A stretch of DNA of 64,000 nt. Origin: Paracoccus sp. S3-43 (GTDB taxonomy: Bacteria > Pseudomonadota > Alphaproteobacteria > Rhodobacterales > Rhodobacteraceae). Shown piece by piece: positions 18,421 through 24,947 of this stretch. Numbering within the stretch: the stretch's first letter is position 1; each line of letters starts with the position of its first letter. The notes under the pieces are model-generated. The model made no database searches. It was not told the DNA's origin and worked only from the letters and a program-made list of their open reading frames with translations. The DNA lies in contig NZ_CP119082.1 of the NCBI RefSeq assembly GCF_029027965.1, forward strand, positions 2,336,001 through 2,400,000, read 5' to 3'. Position numbers and translations under genes: made by a program.

Positions 18421-18624
18421 TCAGATAGTGCGGTCGCGGAAATGGTCGTCGATGTTGCGTTCGGCCTCGTCCTTGGTCCAGCCGTATTTTTCCTGCAACG
18501 TGCCGGCCAACTGGTCCTTGTTGCCGTCGATCCGGTCCAGGTCGTCGTCGGTCAGATCGCCCCATTTTTCCTTGAGCGAGCCTTTGACCTGTTTCCATTT
18601 CCCCTGGATGATATCCCAGTTCAT
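18421..18624 (-). CDS. CsbD-family stress protein
   Basis: A 67-residue hydrophilic protein that starts MNWDIIQGKWKQVKG and contains WGDLTDDDLDRIDGNKDQL, the typical CsbD fold signature. Members of this family are induced by the general stress response, but their molecular role is unknown. The ribosome binding site AAAGGAGA lies just upstream. A GGAAC-N17-TGTT element 37 bases upstream fits an EcfG (general stress sigma) promoter, and a strong terminator follows. It is therefore a single-gene transcript. Confidence 0.93.
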   Translation of the reverse strand: MNWDIIQGKWKQVKGSLKEKWGDLTDDDLDRIDGNKDQLAGTLQEKYGWTKDEAERNIDDHFRDRTI

Positions 18625-18660
18625 GTCTGTCTCCTTTCGAAGCGAGTGATCTGGGGAATG

Positions 18661-18686
18661 AACATCCGGCTCCGCCGCAGGGTTCC
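18661..18686 (-). promoter_or_regulatory. EcfG-type general stress promoter of csbD
   Basis: On the minus strand GGAAC (18682-18686) is followed after 17 bases by TGTT (18661-18664). The alphaproteobacterial EcfG consensus is GGAAC-N16/17-CGTT, so only one base differs. The -10 element lies 36 bases before the csbD start codon. CsbD proteins are general-stress proteins, which supports the call. Confidence 0.6.
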
Positions 18687-18698
18687 CGCGCGCCTGCC

Positions 18699-19646
18699 TC
18701 AGTTCACCCGGTCGTGAGGGTCGCGCCCTTCGGCAAAGGCCGTCAGGTTGTCCAGGGCGCGCAGCCCCATGGCCGTGCGCGTGTCCTCCGTGGCGGTGCC
18801 CAGATGGGGCAGCAGCGTGGCGTTCGGGGCATCCAGCAGCGCCTGCGGCACCAGCGGCTCGCGTTCATAGACGTCCAGCCCCGCGCCCGCGATCTGCCCC
18901 GCGTTCAGCGCCTGGATCAGCGCGGCCTCGTCCACCACGTCGCCGCGCGCGATATTGACCAGATAGCCCCGCGGCCCAAGCGCCGCCATCTGCCGGGCGC
19001 CGATCAGGTGCCGGGTTCCCGCGCCGCCCGGAACGGCGACGACCGCCACATCGGCCTGTTCCAGCATCCCGTCCAGGTCGGCGATCCGGCGGGCCGGGAA
19101 ATCCAGGTCGGCGACCGGGGACCGGTTGAAGAACACCACCTGCATCCCGAAGCCGAAATGGCAGCGCCGGGCGACGGCCTTGCCGATCCGGCCCATGCCG
19201 ACGATGCCGACGGTGCGCCCGCTGACCTGGCCGCCCAGAAGCTGCGTCGGGTTCCACCCCCGCCACTGACCGGCGCGCAGGATCCGCTCACCCTCGGAGG
19301 CGCGGCGCAGGGTCATCAGGATCAGCGTCAGCGCGATGTCGGCGGTGGCGTCGGTCACGACGCCGGGCGTGTTGGTGACCACGACCCCCGCCGCCGCCGC
19401 GGCCGCCACGTCGATATGGTTATAGCCCGCCCCGAAATTCGCCAGGATCCGGCAGCGCGGGCGTCCCGCGAAGGCGGCGGCGGTGAAGGCGTCGCCCAGC
19501 GTCGGGATGATCGCGTCGTAATCGCGCAGCGCCTGCGCGGCTTCAGAGTCCGACAGCGGAGTATTGTTGCGGAAGGTGGCGTCGAAGCGGTCGCGGATCG
19601 CCTGGGTGGCCCGGTCGGTCATGGGCCGCGTGACCAGCAGCCGCAT
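18699..19646 (-). CDS. D-2-hydroxyacid dehydrogenase (glycerate/glyoxylate reductase-like)
   Basis: A 315-residue NAD(P)-dependent D-isomer 2-hydroxyacid dehydrogenase. The nucleotide-binding loop is GIVGMGRIGKAVARR near residue 150; catalytic residues lie in NIARGDVVDEAAL (Arg), the following LDVYEREP (Glu) and LLPHLGTAT (His). Its NFGAGYNHIDV stretch is the substrate-binding loop of glyoxylate/hydroxypyruvate reductases. Start 19646 overlaps the csaA stop (ATGA), and the frame is open upstream only through a low-complexity stretch. It is the last gene of the proC-csaA operon. Substrate is inferred; glycerate, glyoxylate or another small 2-ketoacid are likely. Confidence 0.85.
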   Translation of the reverse strand: MRLLVTRPMTDRATQAIRDRFDATFRNNTPLSDSEAAQALRDYDAIIPTLGDAFTAAAFAGRPRCRILANFGAGYNHIDVAAAAAAGVVVTNTPGVVTDATADIALTLILMTLRRASEGERILRAGQWRGWNPTQLLGGQVSGRTVGIVGMGRIGKAVARRCHFGFGMQVVFFNRSPVADLDFPARRIADLDGMLEQADVAVVAVPGGAGTRHLIGARQMAALGPRGYLVNIARGDVVDEAALIQALNAGQIAGAGLDVYEREPLVPQALLDAPNATLLPHLGTATEDTRTAMGLRALDNLTAFAEGRDPHDRVN

Positions 19647-19978
19647 CAGAACAGCCGCCCGCCGTTCGGCACGTTCAGGTCGGGGCGGATCAGCACGACC
19701 TCTCCGTCCGGGTCGGGGACGCCCAGGACCAGAACCTCGGACCGGACGGGGCCGATCTGGCGGGGCGGAAAGTTCACCACGCACAGAACCTGCCTGCCGA
19801 CCAGCCTTTCCGGATCATAATGCCGGGTGATCTGGGCCGAGGATTTGCGTTCCCCCAGCTCGCCCACGTCCAGCCACAGCTTGAAGGCGGGCTTCTTCGC
19901 CTCGGCGAAGGGCTCGGCGCGGGTGATGGTGGCGGTGCGGATGTCGACCTTCAGGAAATCATCGAAGCCGATCGTCAT
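19646..19978 (-). CDS. csaA: CsaA-type tRNA-binding (EMAP domain) protein
   Basis: A 110-residue OB-fold protein with the EMAP/tRNA-binding domain. FLKVDIRTATITRAEPF near the start, then the KSSAQITRHYDPERLVGRQV core and a C-terminal NGGRLF (the latter usual for CsaA) are visible. The stop of proC overlaps its start (ATGA at 19975-19978), and its own stop overlaps the next start. CsaA was described as a secretion-linked chaperone in Bacillus and binds tRNA; the physiological role here is uncertain. Confidence 0.88.
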   Translation of the reverse strand: MTIGFDDFLKVDIRTATITRAEPFAEAKKPAFKLWLDVGELGERKSSAQITRHYDPERLVGRQVLCVVNFPPRQIGPVRSEVLVLGVPDPDGEVVLIRPDLNVPNGGRLF

Positions 19979-20790
19979 TGTGAAGCCTTTCCCAGTTCGC
20001 GCCCCCGTTCGGTGGCGGCAGCAATGGTGCGCGCCATCAGCGGCGGCAGGCCGGTAACCGGGTCCATCAGCACCCGCAACCCGGCGGCCGTGGTCCCGCC
20101 GGGCGAGGTGACGTTTTCGCGCAAGACCGCCGGATCCTCGTCGGCGTCGATGGCAAGCGCGCCCGCCCCGGCGACGGTCATGCGCGCCAGGTCCAGCGAC
20201 AGCGCGGCGGGCAGGCCCTGCGCCTCGCCCGCGCGGGCCATCGCCTCGATCAGGTGAAAGACATAGGCCGGGCCGCTGCCCGACAGGCCGGTGACGGCGT
20301 CCATCTGGTCCTCGGACTCCAGGCGCACGACGCGGCCCACGGCCGCCATCAGCGTCTGGGCCAGATCCAGATGCGCCGGGATCGCCTGGCCGTTGCCGAT
20401 CATCGCGCTGATGCCCTGGCCGATGGCGGCAGGGGTGTTGGGCATCACCCGGACGATGGGCGCGCCGGGAAAGGCGGCTTCGAAGGTGGCGAGGGTGGTG
20501 CCCGCCGCGACCGACAGCACCAGCGTATCGGCAAGGCGCGGCACGCCGCCCAGGGCATCGGCCATCATCTGCGGCTTGACGGCCAGCACCAGCACCGCCG
20601 GGTGGTCGGGCAGCGCGGCGTTCACCCGCAGCCCCTTGTCCTGCCATTCGGGCGCCAGCCGGGGGTCGATCACCGTGACCGCGCCGGGTTCCAGGCCGCG
20701 CGCCAGCCAGCCGCGCAGCATCGCGCCGCCCATCCGCCCGCAGCCGACCAGCACCAGCCCGCGCCTGTTGATATCGTCGAACTCGCCCAT
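19975..20790 (-). CDS. proC: Pyrroline-5-carboxylate reductase
   Basis: A 271-residue enzyme catalysing the last step of proline synthesis, reducing 1-pyrroline-5-carboxylate with NAD(P)H. The dinucleotide-binding start is LVGCGRMGGAMLRGWLARG. The conserved VMPNTPAAIGQGI segment and the C-terminal signature TGLSGSGPAYVFHLIEAMA followed by ENVTSPGGTTAAGL are complete. Length is normal for the family. It heads a three-gene overlapping operon with csaA and a hydroxyacid dehydrogenase. Confidence 0.95.
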   Translation of the reverse strand: MGEFDDINRRGLVLVGCGRMGGAMLRGWLARGLEPGAVTVIDPRLAPEWQDKGLRVNAALPDHPAVLVLAVKPQMMADALGGVPRLADTLVLSVAAGTTLATFEAAFPGAPIVRVMPNTPAAIGQGISAMIGNGQAIPAHLDLAQTLMAAVGRVVRLESEDQMDAVTGLSGSGPAYVFHLIEAMARAGEAQGLPAALSLDLARMTVAGAGALAIDADEDPAVLRENVTSPGGTTAAGLRVLMDPVTGLPPLMARTIAAATERGRELGKASQ

Positions 20791-20828
20791 CCGGCCCCCC
20801 CTTGTCTCTTGCAGCGGGGCCGCGCCCC

Positions 20829-21332
20829 TTATGCCCGTCCGTAGGCCTCGCCCAGGGCGATGTCCAGTGCGGCGGCGGGGGTGCTGTTGCCCCAGGCAAC
20901 CAGCTGGAAGGACGGATAGAACCGTTCGCAGCCCAGCAGCGCGCTGCCGATCATCTGGTTCACCTGCTCGGCCGAGGCCACGGCGTCGCCGCCCAGCACC
21001 AGGCCATAGCGCCAGACCATCAGCCGCTGCTTGGACCAGAAGGTGAAGCCGCCGTCCCAGACCTGATCATTGGCCAGGTTCAGCGTCTCATAGATCAGCG
21101 GCAGCCGGTCGGCGGGCGGGTCCAGGTCGAAGGTGCAGATCAGGCGCAGCACCTCTTCCCGAGGGGACCAGGCCAGCGTCAGGGTATAGCTGCGCCACTG
21201 CCCCTGGACCGTCATGACGATCTGGTCGTCGGCCAGGCGGTCGAAATCCCAGTCGTGATGGGCGGCGACCACCTCGACGATGTCGATAGGATGAATCTCA
21301 TCGGTCGGAATCACTGCTTCCGTTTGCGCCAT
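20829..21332 (-). CDS. YbjN domain protein
   Basis: A 167-residue cytosolic protein of the YbjN type, a fold related to type III secretion chaperones. DIVEVVAAHHDWDFDRL and WDGGFTFWSKQRLMVWRYGL are its most recognisable parts. ATG 21332 follows a GAGGCAGGATACGAG stretch; a longer frame to 21392 exists but has no better site. E. coli YbjN affects motility and stress responses through overexpression effects; the function here is unknown. It lies 38 bases upstream of proC on the same strand and could be co-transcribed. Confidence 0.8.
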   Translation of the reverse strand: MAQTEAVIPTDEIHPIDIVEVVAAHHDWDFDRLADDQIVMTVQGQWRSYTLTLAWSPREEVLRLICTFDLDPPADRLPLIYETLNLANDQVWDGGFTFWSKQRLMVWRYGLVLGGDAVASAEQVNQMIGSALLGCERFYPSFQLVAWGNSTPAAALDIALGEAYGRA

Positions 21333-21534
21333 CTCGTATCCTGCCTCGGACGGGACGCGATACGATGCCGCTGTCCCTTGTGCGTGAAACAAGACCGGGC
21401 GGGGTTGCCCGGATGTTCCTACAGCATATCGTGGTCATGATTTTGCCCGCTGTAAAGCAAAATTCCCGAAAGATTGCGGAAAACATGCCGATTGGCTAAA
21501 TAGCGCCAACCGATCCCCAAGACAGGCGAAGGCC

Positions 21535-22476
21535 ATGCAAGACGGTCCCGGCGGGGATATCGACAAGGCGGCCGCGCAGGGCTGGATCGACCTGTCCGGG
21601 GCGGTCAACCGCCGCCCCTGGCCGGGGGGCGCGAATCCCGCGGCCGGATCGCAGGGCCGGCTGGCGCGGGCCGCGGCGGACTGGCTGGGCTGCGATCCCG
21701 CGCAGGTCGTTGCGGTGGCGGATGCGCGCGCGGCGATCCTGCGCCTGCCGCCCGGCCGGGCGGCGGTGCTGGCGGGCAGCGATGCCAGCGATGCCAGCGA
21801 TGCGGTGCGCCTGCGCGCGGCGGGCTGGCAGGTGGCCCAGGTCGCGGAGATCCGCGACATGGTGGGCGCCGACCTGGCGGTGGTGAGGAACCCGGACGAT
21901 GCCGATGGCCGGGAATGGCGGCCCGAGGCGCTGTCCCGGCTGGCCCGCCAAGTGGGCCATCTGGTCCTGGACGAAAGCCTTGCCGATCCGCGCCCCGACC
22001 TGTCGCTGGCCCCTGCCCTGCCCGCCAATGCGCTGATCCTGCGGGATCTGTTTCCGTTCTGGGGCCTGCGAGGGCTTGGCCTGGTGCTGGCGCACCCTGC
22101 CCTTCTGGACCGCCTGTCCGATCGCCCGCCCCCCGATGATACGCCCCCCGGTGGCACGGCCCCCGATGGCACGGCCCTGGCGCTTGGCGCCCAGGCCCTG
22201 GCCGACCGGGGCTGGGCCGACCAGACGATCCTGTATCTGGCCGAGGCCGCGTTGCGCCTGGACCGGCTGGCCGTGGCGGCGGGATGGCGCCCGGCGGGCG
22301 GCACGCATCTGTTCCGCCTGTACGACAGCGGCGATGCGGCGGCGGCGCAGGACCAACTGGCCCGCGCGCGGATCCGCCTGCATCGGCCCGCCTGGCCGGA
22401 CTGCCGCCTGCGGCTGGGCATCCCGGCCGATCACGCGGAATGGGACCGCCTCTCCGCCGCCCTGCGCGAATTTTAG
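21535..22476 (+). CDS. CobC-like aminotransferase-fold protein lacking the PLP lysine
   Basis: A 313-residue protein that follows the layout of CobC (L-threonine-O-3-phosphate decarboxylase), which supplies the aminopropanol arm of cobalamin. GWIDLSGAVNRRPWP near the N-terminus and VLDESLADPRPDLSLAP in the middle match. In active CobC the next block is SFGK(F/Y)xGLAGLRLGF with the lysine that holds PLP; here it reads LRDLFPFWGLRGLGLVL, so the lysine is missing. The NPNNPDG-type loop has also changed to NPDDADG. Two in-frame minisatellites (SDASDASDA and a 5-residue repeat near residues 199-212) add low complexity. Possible readings are a decaying paralogue or a non-catalytic protein. No other cob synthesis gene adjoins it. 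Confidence 0.7.
   Translation: MQDGPGGDIDKAAAQGWIDLSGAVNRRPWPGGANPAAGSQGRLARAAADWLGCDPAQVVAVADARAAILRLPPGRAAVLAGSDASDASDAVRLRAAGWQVAQVAEIRDMVGADLAVVRNPDDADGREWRPEALSRLARQVGHLVLDESLADPRPDLSLAPALPANALILRDLFPFWGLRGLGLVLAHPALLDRLSDRPPPDDTPPGGTAPDGTALALGAQALADRGWADQTILYLAEAALRLDRLAVAAGWRPAGGTHLFRLYDSGDAAAAQDQLARARIRLHRPAWPDCRLRLGIPADHAEWDRLSAALREF
21781..21803 (+). repeat. 9-base in-frame tandem repeat in the CobC-like gene
   Basis: GATGCCAGC is repeated twice plus a partial third copy and encodes a Ser-Asp-Ala repeat. It stands within the CobC-like gene, suggesting replication-slippage expansion. Confidence 0.85.
22127..22171 (+). repeat. 15-base tandem repeat (three copies) in the CobC-like gene
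   Basis: Three 15-base units start at 22127, 22142 and 22157 with only a few differences, encoding a repeated Pro-Pro-(Asp/Gly)-(Asp/Gly)-Thr-type pentapeptide. The array inserts a Pro/Gly-rich stretch just after the missing-lysine block. Confidence 0.85.
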
Positions 22477-22547
22477 GCAACGGTTCCGCAAGACCTCGCG
22501 CCCCGGACCGCATTGTGTAAGCTGCGGGAAAGACCACGGGGACGCCC

Positions 22548-24149
22548 ATGTCGATCAAGGCCAGCATCTATCACCTGACGCATTACCGATACGACCGTCC
22601 GGTGATCCTTGGCCCGCAGGTGATCCGGCTGCGCCCCGCGCCGCATTCGCGCACCCGCGTGATCTCCCATTCGCTGAAGGTCACGCCCGAAGGCCATTTC
22701 GTGAACCACCAGCAGGATCCCTTCGGCAACTGGCTGGCCCGCTTCGTCTTTCCCGAACCCGTCCGCGAATTGAAGATCGAGGTCGATCTGACAGCCGACA
22801 TGACCGTCTACAACCCCTTCGACTTCTTCGTGGAAGACAGCGCCGAACACTGGCCCTTCGACTATGCCCCCGACCTGGCCGAGGAACTGGTCCCCTATCG
22901 CGCCGTCGAACCCGCCGGGCCGTTGCTGCGCGCGCTGCTGGACGCGGTCCCGCGCGACCGCACCCGCACCGTCGATTTCGTGGTGGCGCTGAACGCGCGC
23001 ATCGCAGGCGAGACCGCCTATACCATCCGCATGGAACCCGGCGTCCAGACGCCCGAGGAGACGCTGGCCCTGCGCAGCGGATCCTGCCGCGATTCCACCT
23101 GGCTGCTGGTCAACGCGCTGCGCCGGCTGGGCTTTGCCGCGCGCTTCGTGTCGGGATACCTGATCCAGTTGAAACCGGATCTCCAGGCGCTTGACGGTCC
23201 CTCGGGCACCGCTCACGACTTCACCGACCTGCACGCCTGGGCCGAGGTCTATCTGCCCGGCGCGGGCTGGATCGGGCTGGATCCGACATCGGGCCTGCTG
23301 GCGGGGGAAAGCCATATCCCGCTGGCCGCCGCGCCCCATTACCGCAGTTGCGCGCCGATTTCCGGCGCCGCCAGCTTTGCCGAGGTCGATTTCACCTTCG
23401 ACATGCAGGTCCGCCGCGTGGCCGAACATCCGCGCATCACCAGGCCCTTCAGCGACGACGCCTGGGCCGACCTGAACCGCCTGGGCCATCAGGTCGACGC
23501 CGCCCTGCGCGAGGGCGACGTGCGCCTGACCATGGGCGGGGAACCGACCTTCGTGTCCATCGACGATTTCGAAAGCCCGGAATGGAACACCGATGCGGTC
23601 GGCCCGACGAAACGCGGCCGCGCCGATGTGCTGATCCGCAAGCTGCGCGACCGCTTCGCGCCGAACGGGTTCCTGCATCACGGCCAGGGCAAGTGGTATC
23701 CGGGCGAGACGCTACCCCGCTGGACCTTCTCGCTGTATTGGCGGCGCGACGGCCAGCCGGTCTGGCAGAACCCTCACCTGATCGCGCGCGAAACCGGCGG
23801 CGGCGCGGCGGCGACGCCCGTGCAGGCGCAGGATCTGTTGCGGGACATGGCCGCCGAACTGGGGGTTTCCGGCGACAACGTGCTGCCCGCCTATGAGGAT
23901 CCGGCCGAATGGCTGCTGCGCGAGGCCAGGCTGCCCGCCAATGTCACGCCGGAAAACAGCGAACTGGCCGACCCCGAGGCCCGCCACCGCATCGCCGCCG
24001 TCTTCGACCGCGCCGGGCGGGCGAGGGGATCCTCTTCACCCTGGATCCCGCGCGGCAGGCCGAGGGCGCGGGCCTGTCGCAATTCGGCAGCGGGCCGCGC
24101 GATGGGTCGATTCCGGTCGGCATGGCGGTGGGCAGTTTCTGCCGGGTGA
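22548..24149 (+). pseudogene. Truncated transglutaminase-like / DUF2126 protein
   Basis: The frame encodes 533 residues: an N-terminal bacterial transglutaminase beta-domain (ASIYHLTHYRYDRP), a transglutaminase core with the Cys in GSCRDSTWLLV, His in DLHAWAEVYL and Asp in LDPTSG, and then the first part of DUF2126 (LTMGGEPTFVSIDDFE, then WYPGETLPRW). Full family members are about 1,100 residues. Here DUF2126 homology stops at about base 24010 (after RHRIAAVFDRA) and the last 40 residues are Arg/Ala-rich out-of-frame sequence. The C-terminal half of DUF2126, and the ATP-grasp, alpha-E and protease-like genes that usually follow, are absent. The transglutaminase core is intact, so a shortened product might still be made. 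Confidence 0.8.
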
Positions 24150-24172
24150 TGATCTTACCGTTTTTCGACTGA
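24020..24172 (+). pseudogene. 3' fragment of an unidentified gene joined to DUF2126
   Basis: From about base 24020 a different frame, two bases off, reads 50 residues starting GEGILFTLDPARQAEGAGLS and ending MILPFFD. It is much more protein-like than the overlapping end of the DUF2126 frame. It looks like the C-terminus of a second gene whose 5' part was lost together with the DUF2126 3' half. I do not recognise the family. A ribosome binding site for the next small gene follows at 24181. Confidence 0.5.
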
Positions 24173-24191
24173 TCTTTCACAGGAGACACCC

Positions 24192-24365
24192 ATGAAGAAC
24201 CCCTGGATGAGCGCGTGGCTGTCCGCCGCCAACAGCGCGACCGGCGCGGCCAAGGGCCAGATGATGGCCGAGATGAGCAAGGCGCAGACCCGGATGATGC
24301 GGGACTGGCAGAAGGCCTGGGCCGAGTCCTGGCTGCGGATGTGGGGGATCGGTCCGCGCAAGTGA
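24192..24365 (+). CDS. Small Trp/Met-rich hypothetical protein (57 aa)
   Basis: A 57-residue ORF starts at ATG 24192, 6 bases after an AGGAGA ribosome binding site. It begins MKNPWMSAWLSAANSATG and has five tryptophans and eight methionines. The sequence looks like one or two amphipathic helices, reminiscent of short phasin-like or membrane-surface proteins of this bacterial family. I do not recognise a defined function. It stands right behind the DUF2126 deletion scar. Confidence 0.6.
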   Translation: MKNPWMSAWLSAANSATGAAKGQMMAEMSKAQTRMMRDWQKAWAESWLRMWGIGPRK

Positions 24366-24413
24366 CGGCGCGTCCGGCAACCCCCTGTTAAGTTCTGCCT
24401 GCGATGATGGGGG

Positions 24414-24802
24414 ATGCCGCGCTATCTCCGCGCCCGTTTGTCCGATGTGCCGGTGTTCTTCACCGTTGCCCTGGCGCAGCGTGGGGATGGCTGTTGGTGG
24501 ATCAGGTCGAGGCACTGCGAGGGGCGGTGAGGATGACGCGGGCGGAACGGCCGTTCGGGGTGGAACCCCACCCTACGGTCGGCGTCCAAGGTGGCGAGGG
24601 GGACGCGGGCGTTTGGCAGCGGCGGTTTTGGGAGCATCATCTGCGGGATGAGGCCGATTGCGCCGCGCATATGCGGTATTGTTGGGTCAATCCGGTGAAG
24701 CATGGGTTGGTGGCCCGCCCCAAGGATTGGCCGTATTCGTCGTTTCACCGCGACATGGCGGCAGGCCGGGTGGATTGGGCAAGCCGCCTCTGCGCCCCGT
24801 AG
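24414..24802 (+). pseudogene. Broken REP-associated tyrosine transposase (RAYT)
   Basis: The first part (from 24414, MPRYLRARLSDVPVFFTVAL) reads in one frame. After about base 24505 homology moves to another frame with VEALRGAVRMTRAERPFGV, and then DAGVWQRRFWEHHLRDE and WVNPVKHGLVARPKDWPYSSFHRD. These are start, middle and C-terminal pieces of the Y1/IS200-like RAYT family. The segment with the HUH metal-binding motif, normally between them, is missing and replaced near 24557 by a REP-like palindrome. The gene therefore cannot encode an active transposase. Its stop codon lies in the first downstream REP unit. Confidence 0.85.
24557..24577 (-). repeat. REP-like palindrome 1 (inside the RAYT remnant)
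   Basis: GGGGTGGAACCCCACCCTACG, with GGGGT-type arms around GGAA, is related to the three units after the gene. It reads in the opposite orientation to units 2 and 3 and lies where RAYT coding sequence is lost. Confidence 0.75.
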
Positions 24803-24820
24803 GGTGGGGTTTCACCCCAC
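24798..24820 (+). repeat. REP-like palindrome 2
   Basis: CGTAGGGTGGGGTTTCACCCCAC has GTGGGGT arms around a short loop. It overlaps the end of the RAYT remnant and supplies its stop codon. The CGTAGGG head is shared with unit 3. Confidence 0.8.
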
Positions 24821-24863
24821 CACGGCCCAGTGACGGGCCATGTGTCGGTTGAGGATCGTGAGG

Positions 24864-24886
24864 CGTAGGGTGGGGTTTTACCCCAC
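24864..24886 (+). repeat. REP-like palindrome 3
   Basis: CGTAGGGTGGGGTTTTACCCCAC is the same as unit 2 except for one base in the loop, 66 bases downstream in the same orientation. Confidence 0.8.
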
Positions 24887-24911
24887 TGTTTAGTAGCGGA
24901 AGCGTGGGAAC

Positions 24912-24936
24912 GGTGGGGTGGAACCCCGTCCTACGC
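24912..24936 (-). repeat. REP-like palindrome 4
   Basis: GGTGGGGTGGAACCCCGTCCTACG and one more base form an inverted unit with the CCTACGC tail at its right end. It lies 11 bases from the stop codon of the TIR gene and so marks the outer border of the AT-rich insert. Confidence 0.75.
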
Positions 24937-24947
24937 TTGCTGAGCCG

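Noticed and set aside
24798..24936. Short repeats after the RAYT remnant as a CRISPR array
   Set aside because: Spacing is irregular, orientation changes, and the units are palindromic with no cas genes. They fit REP elements instead.
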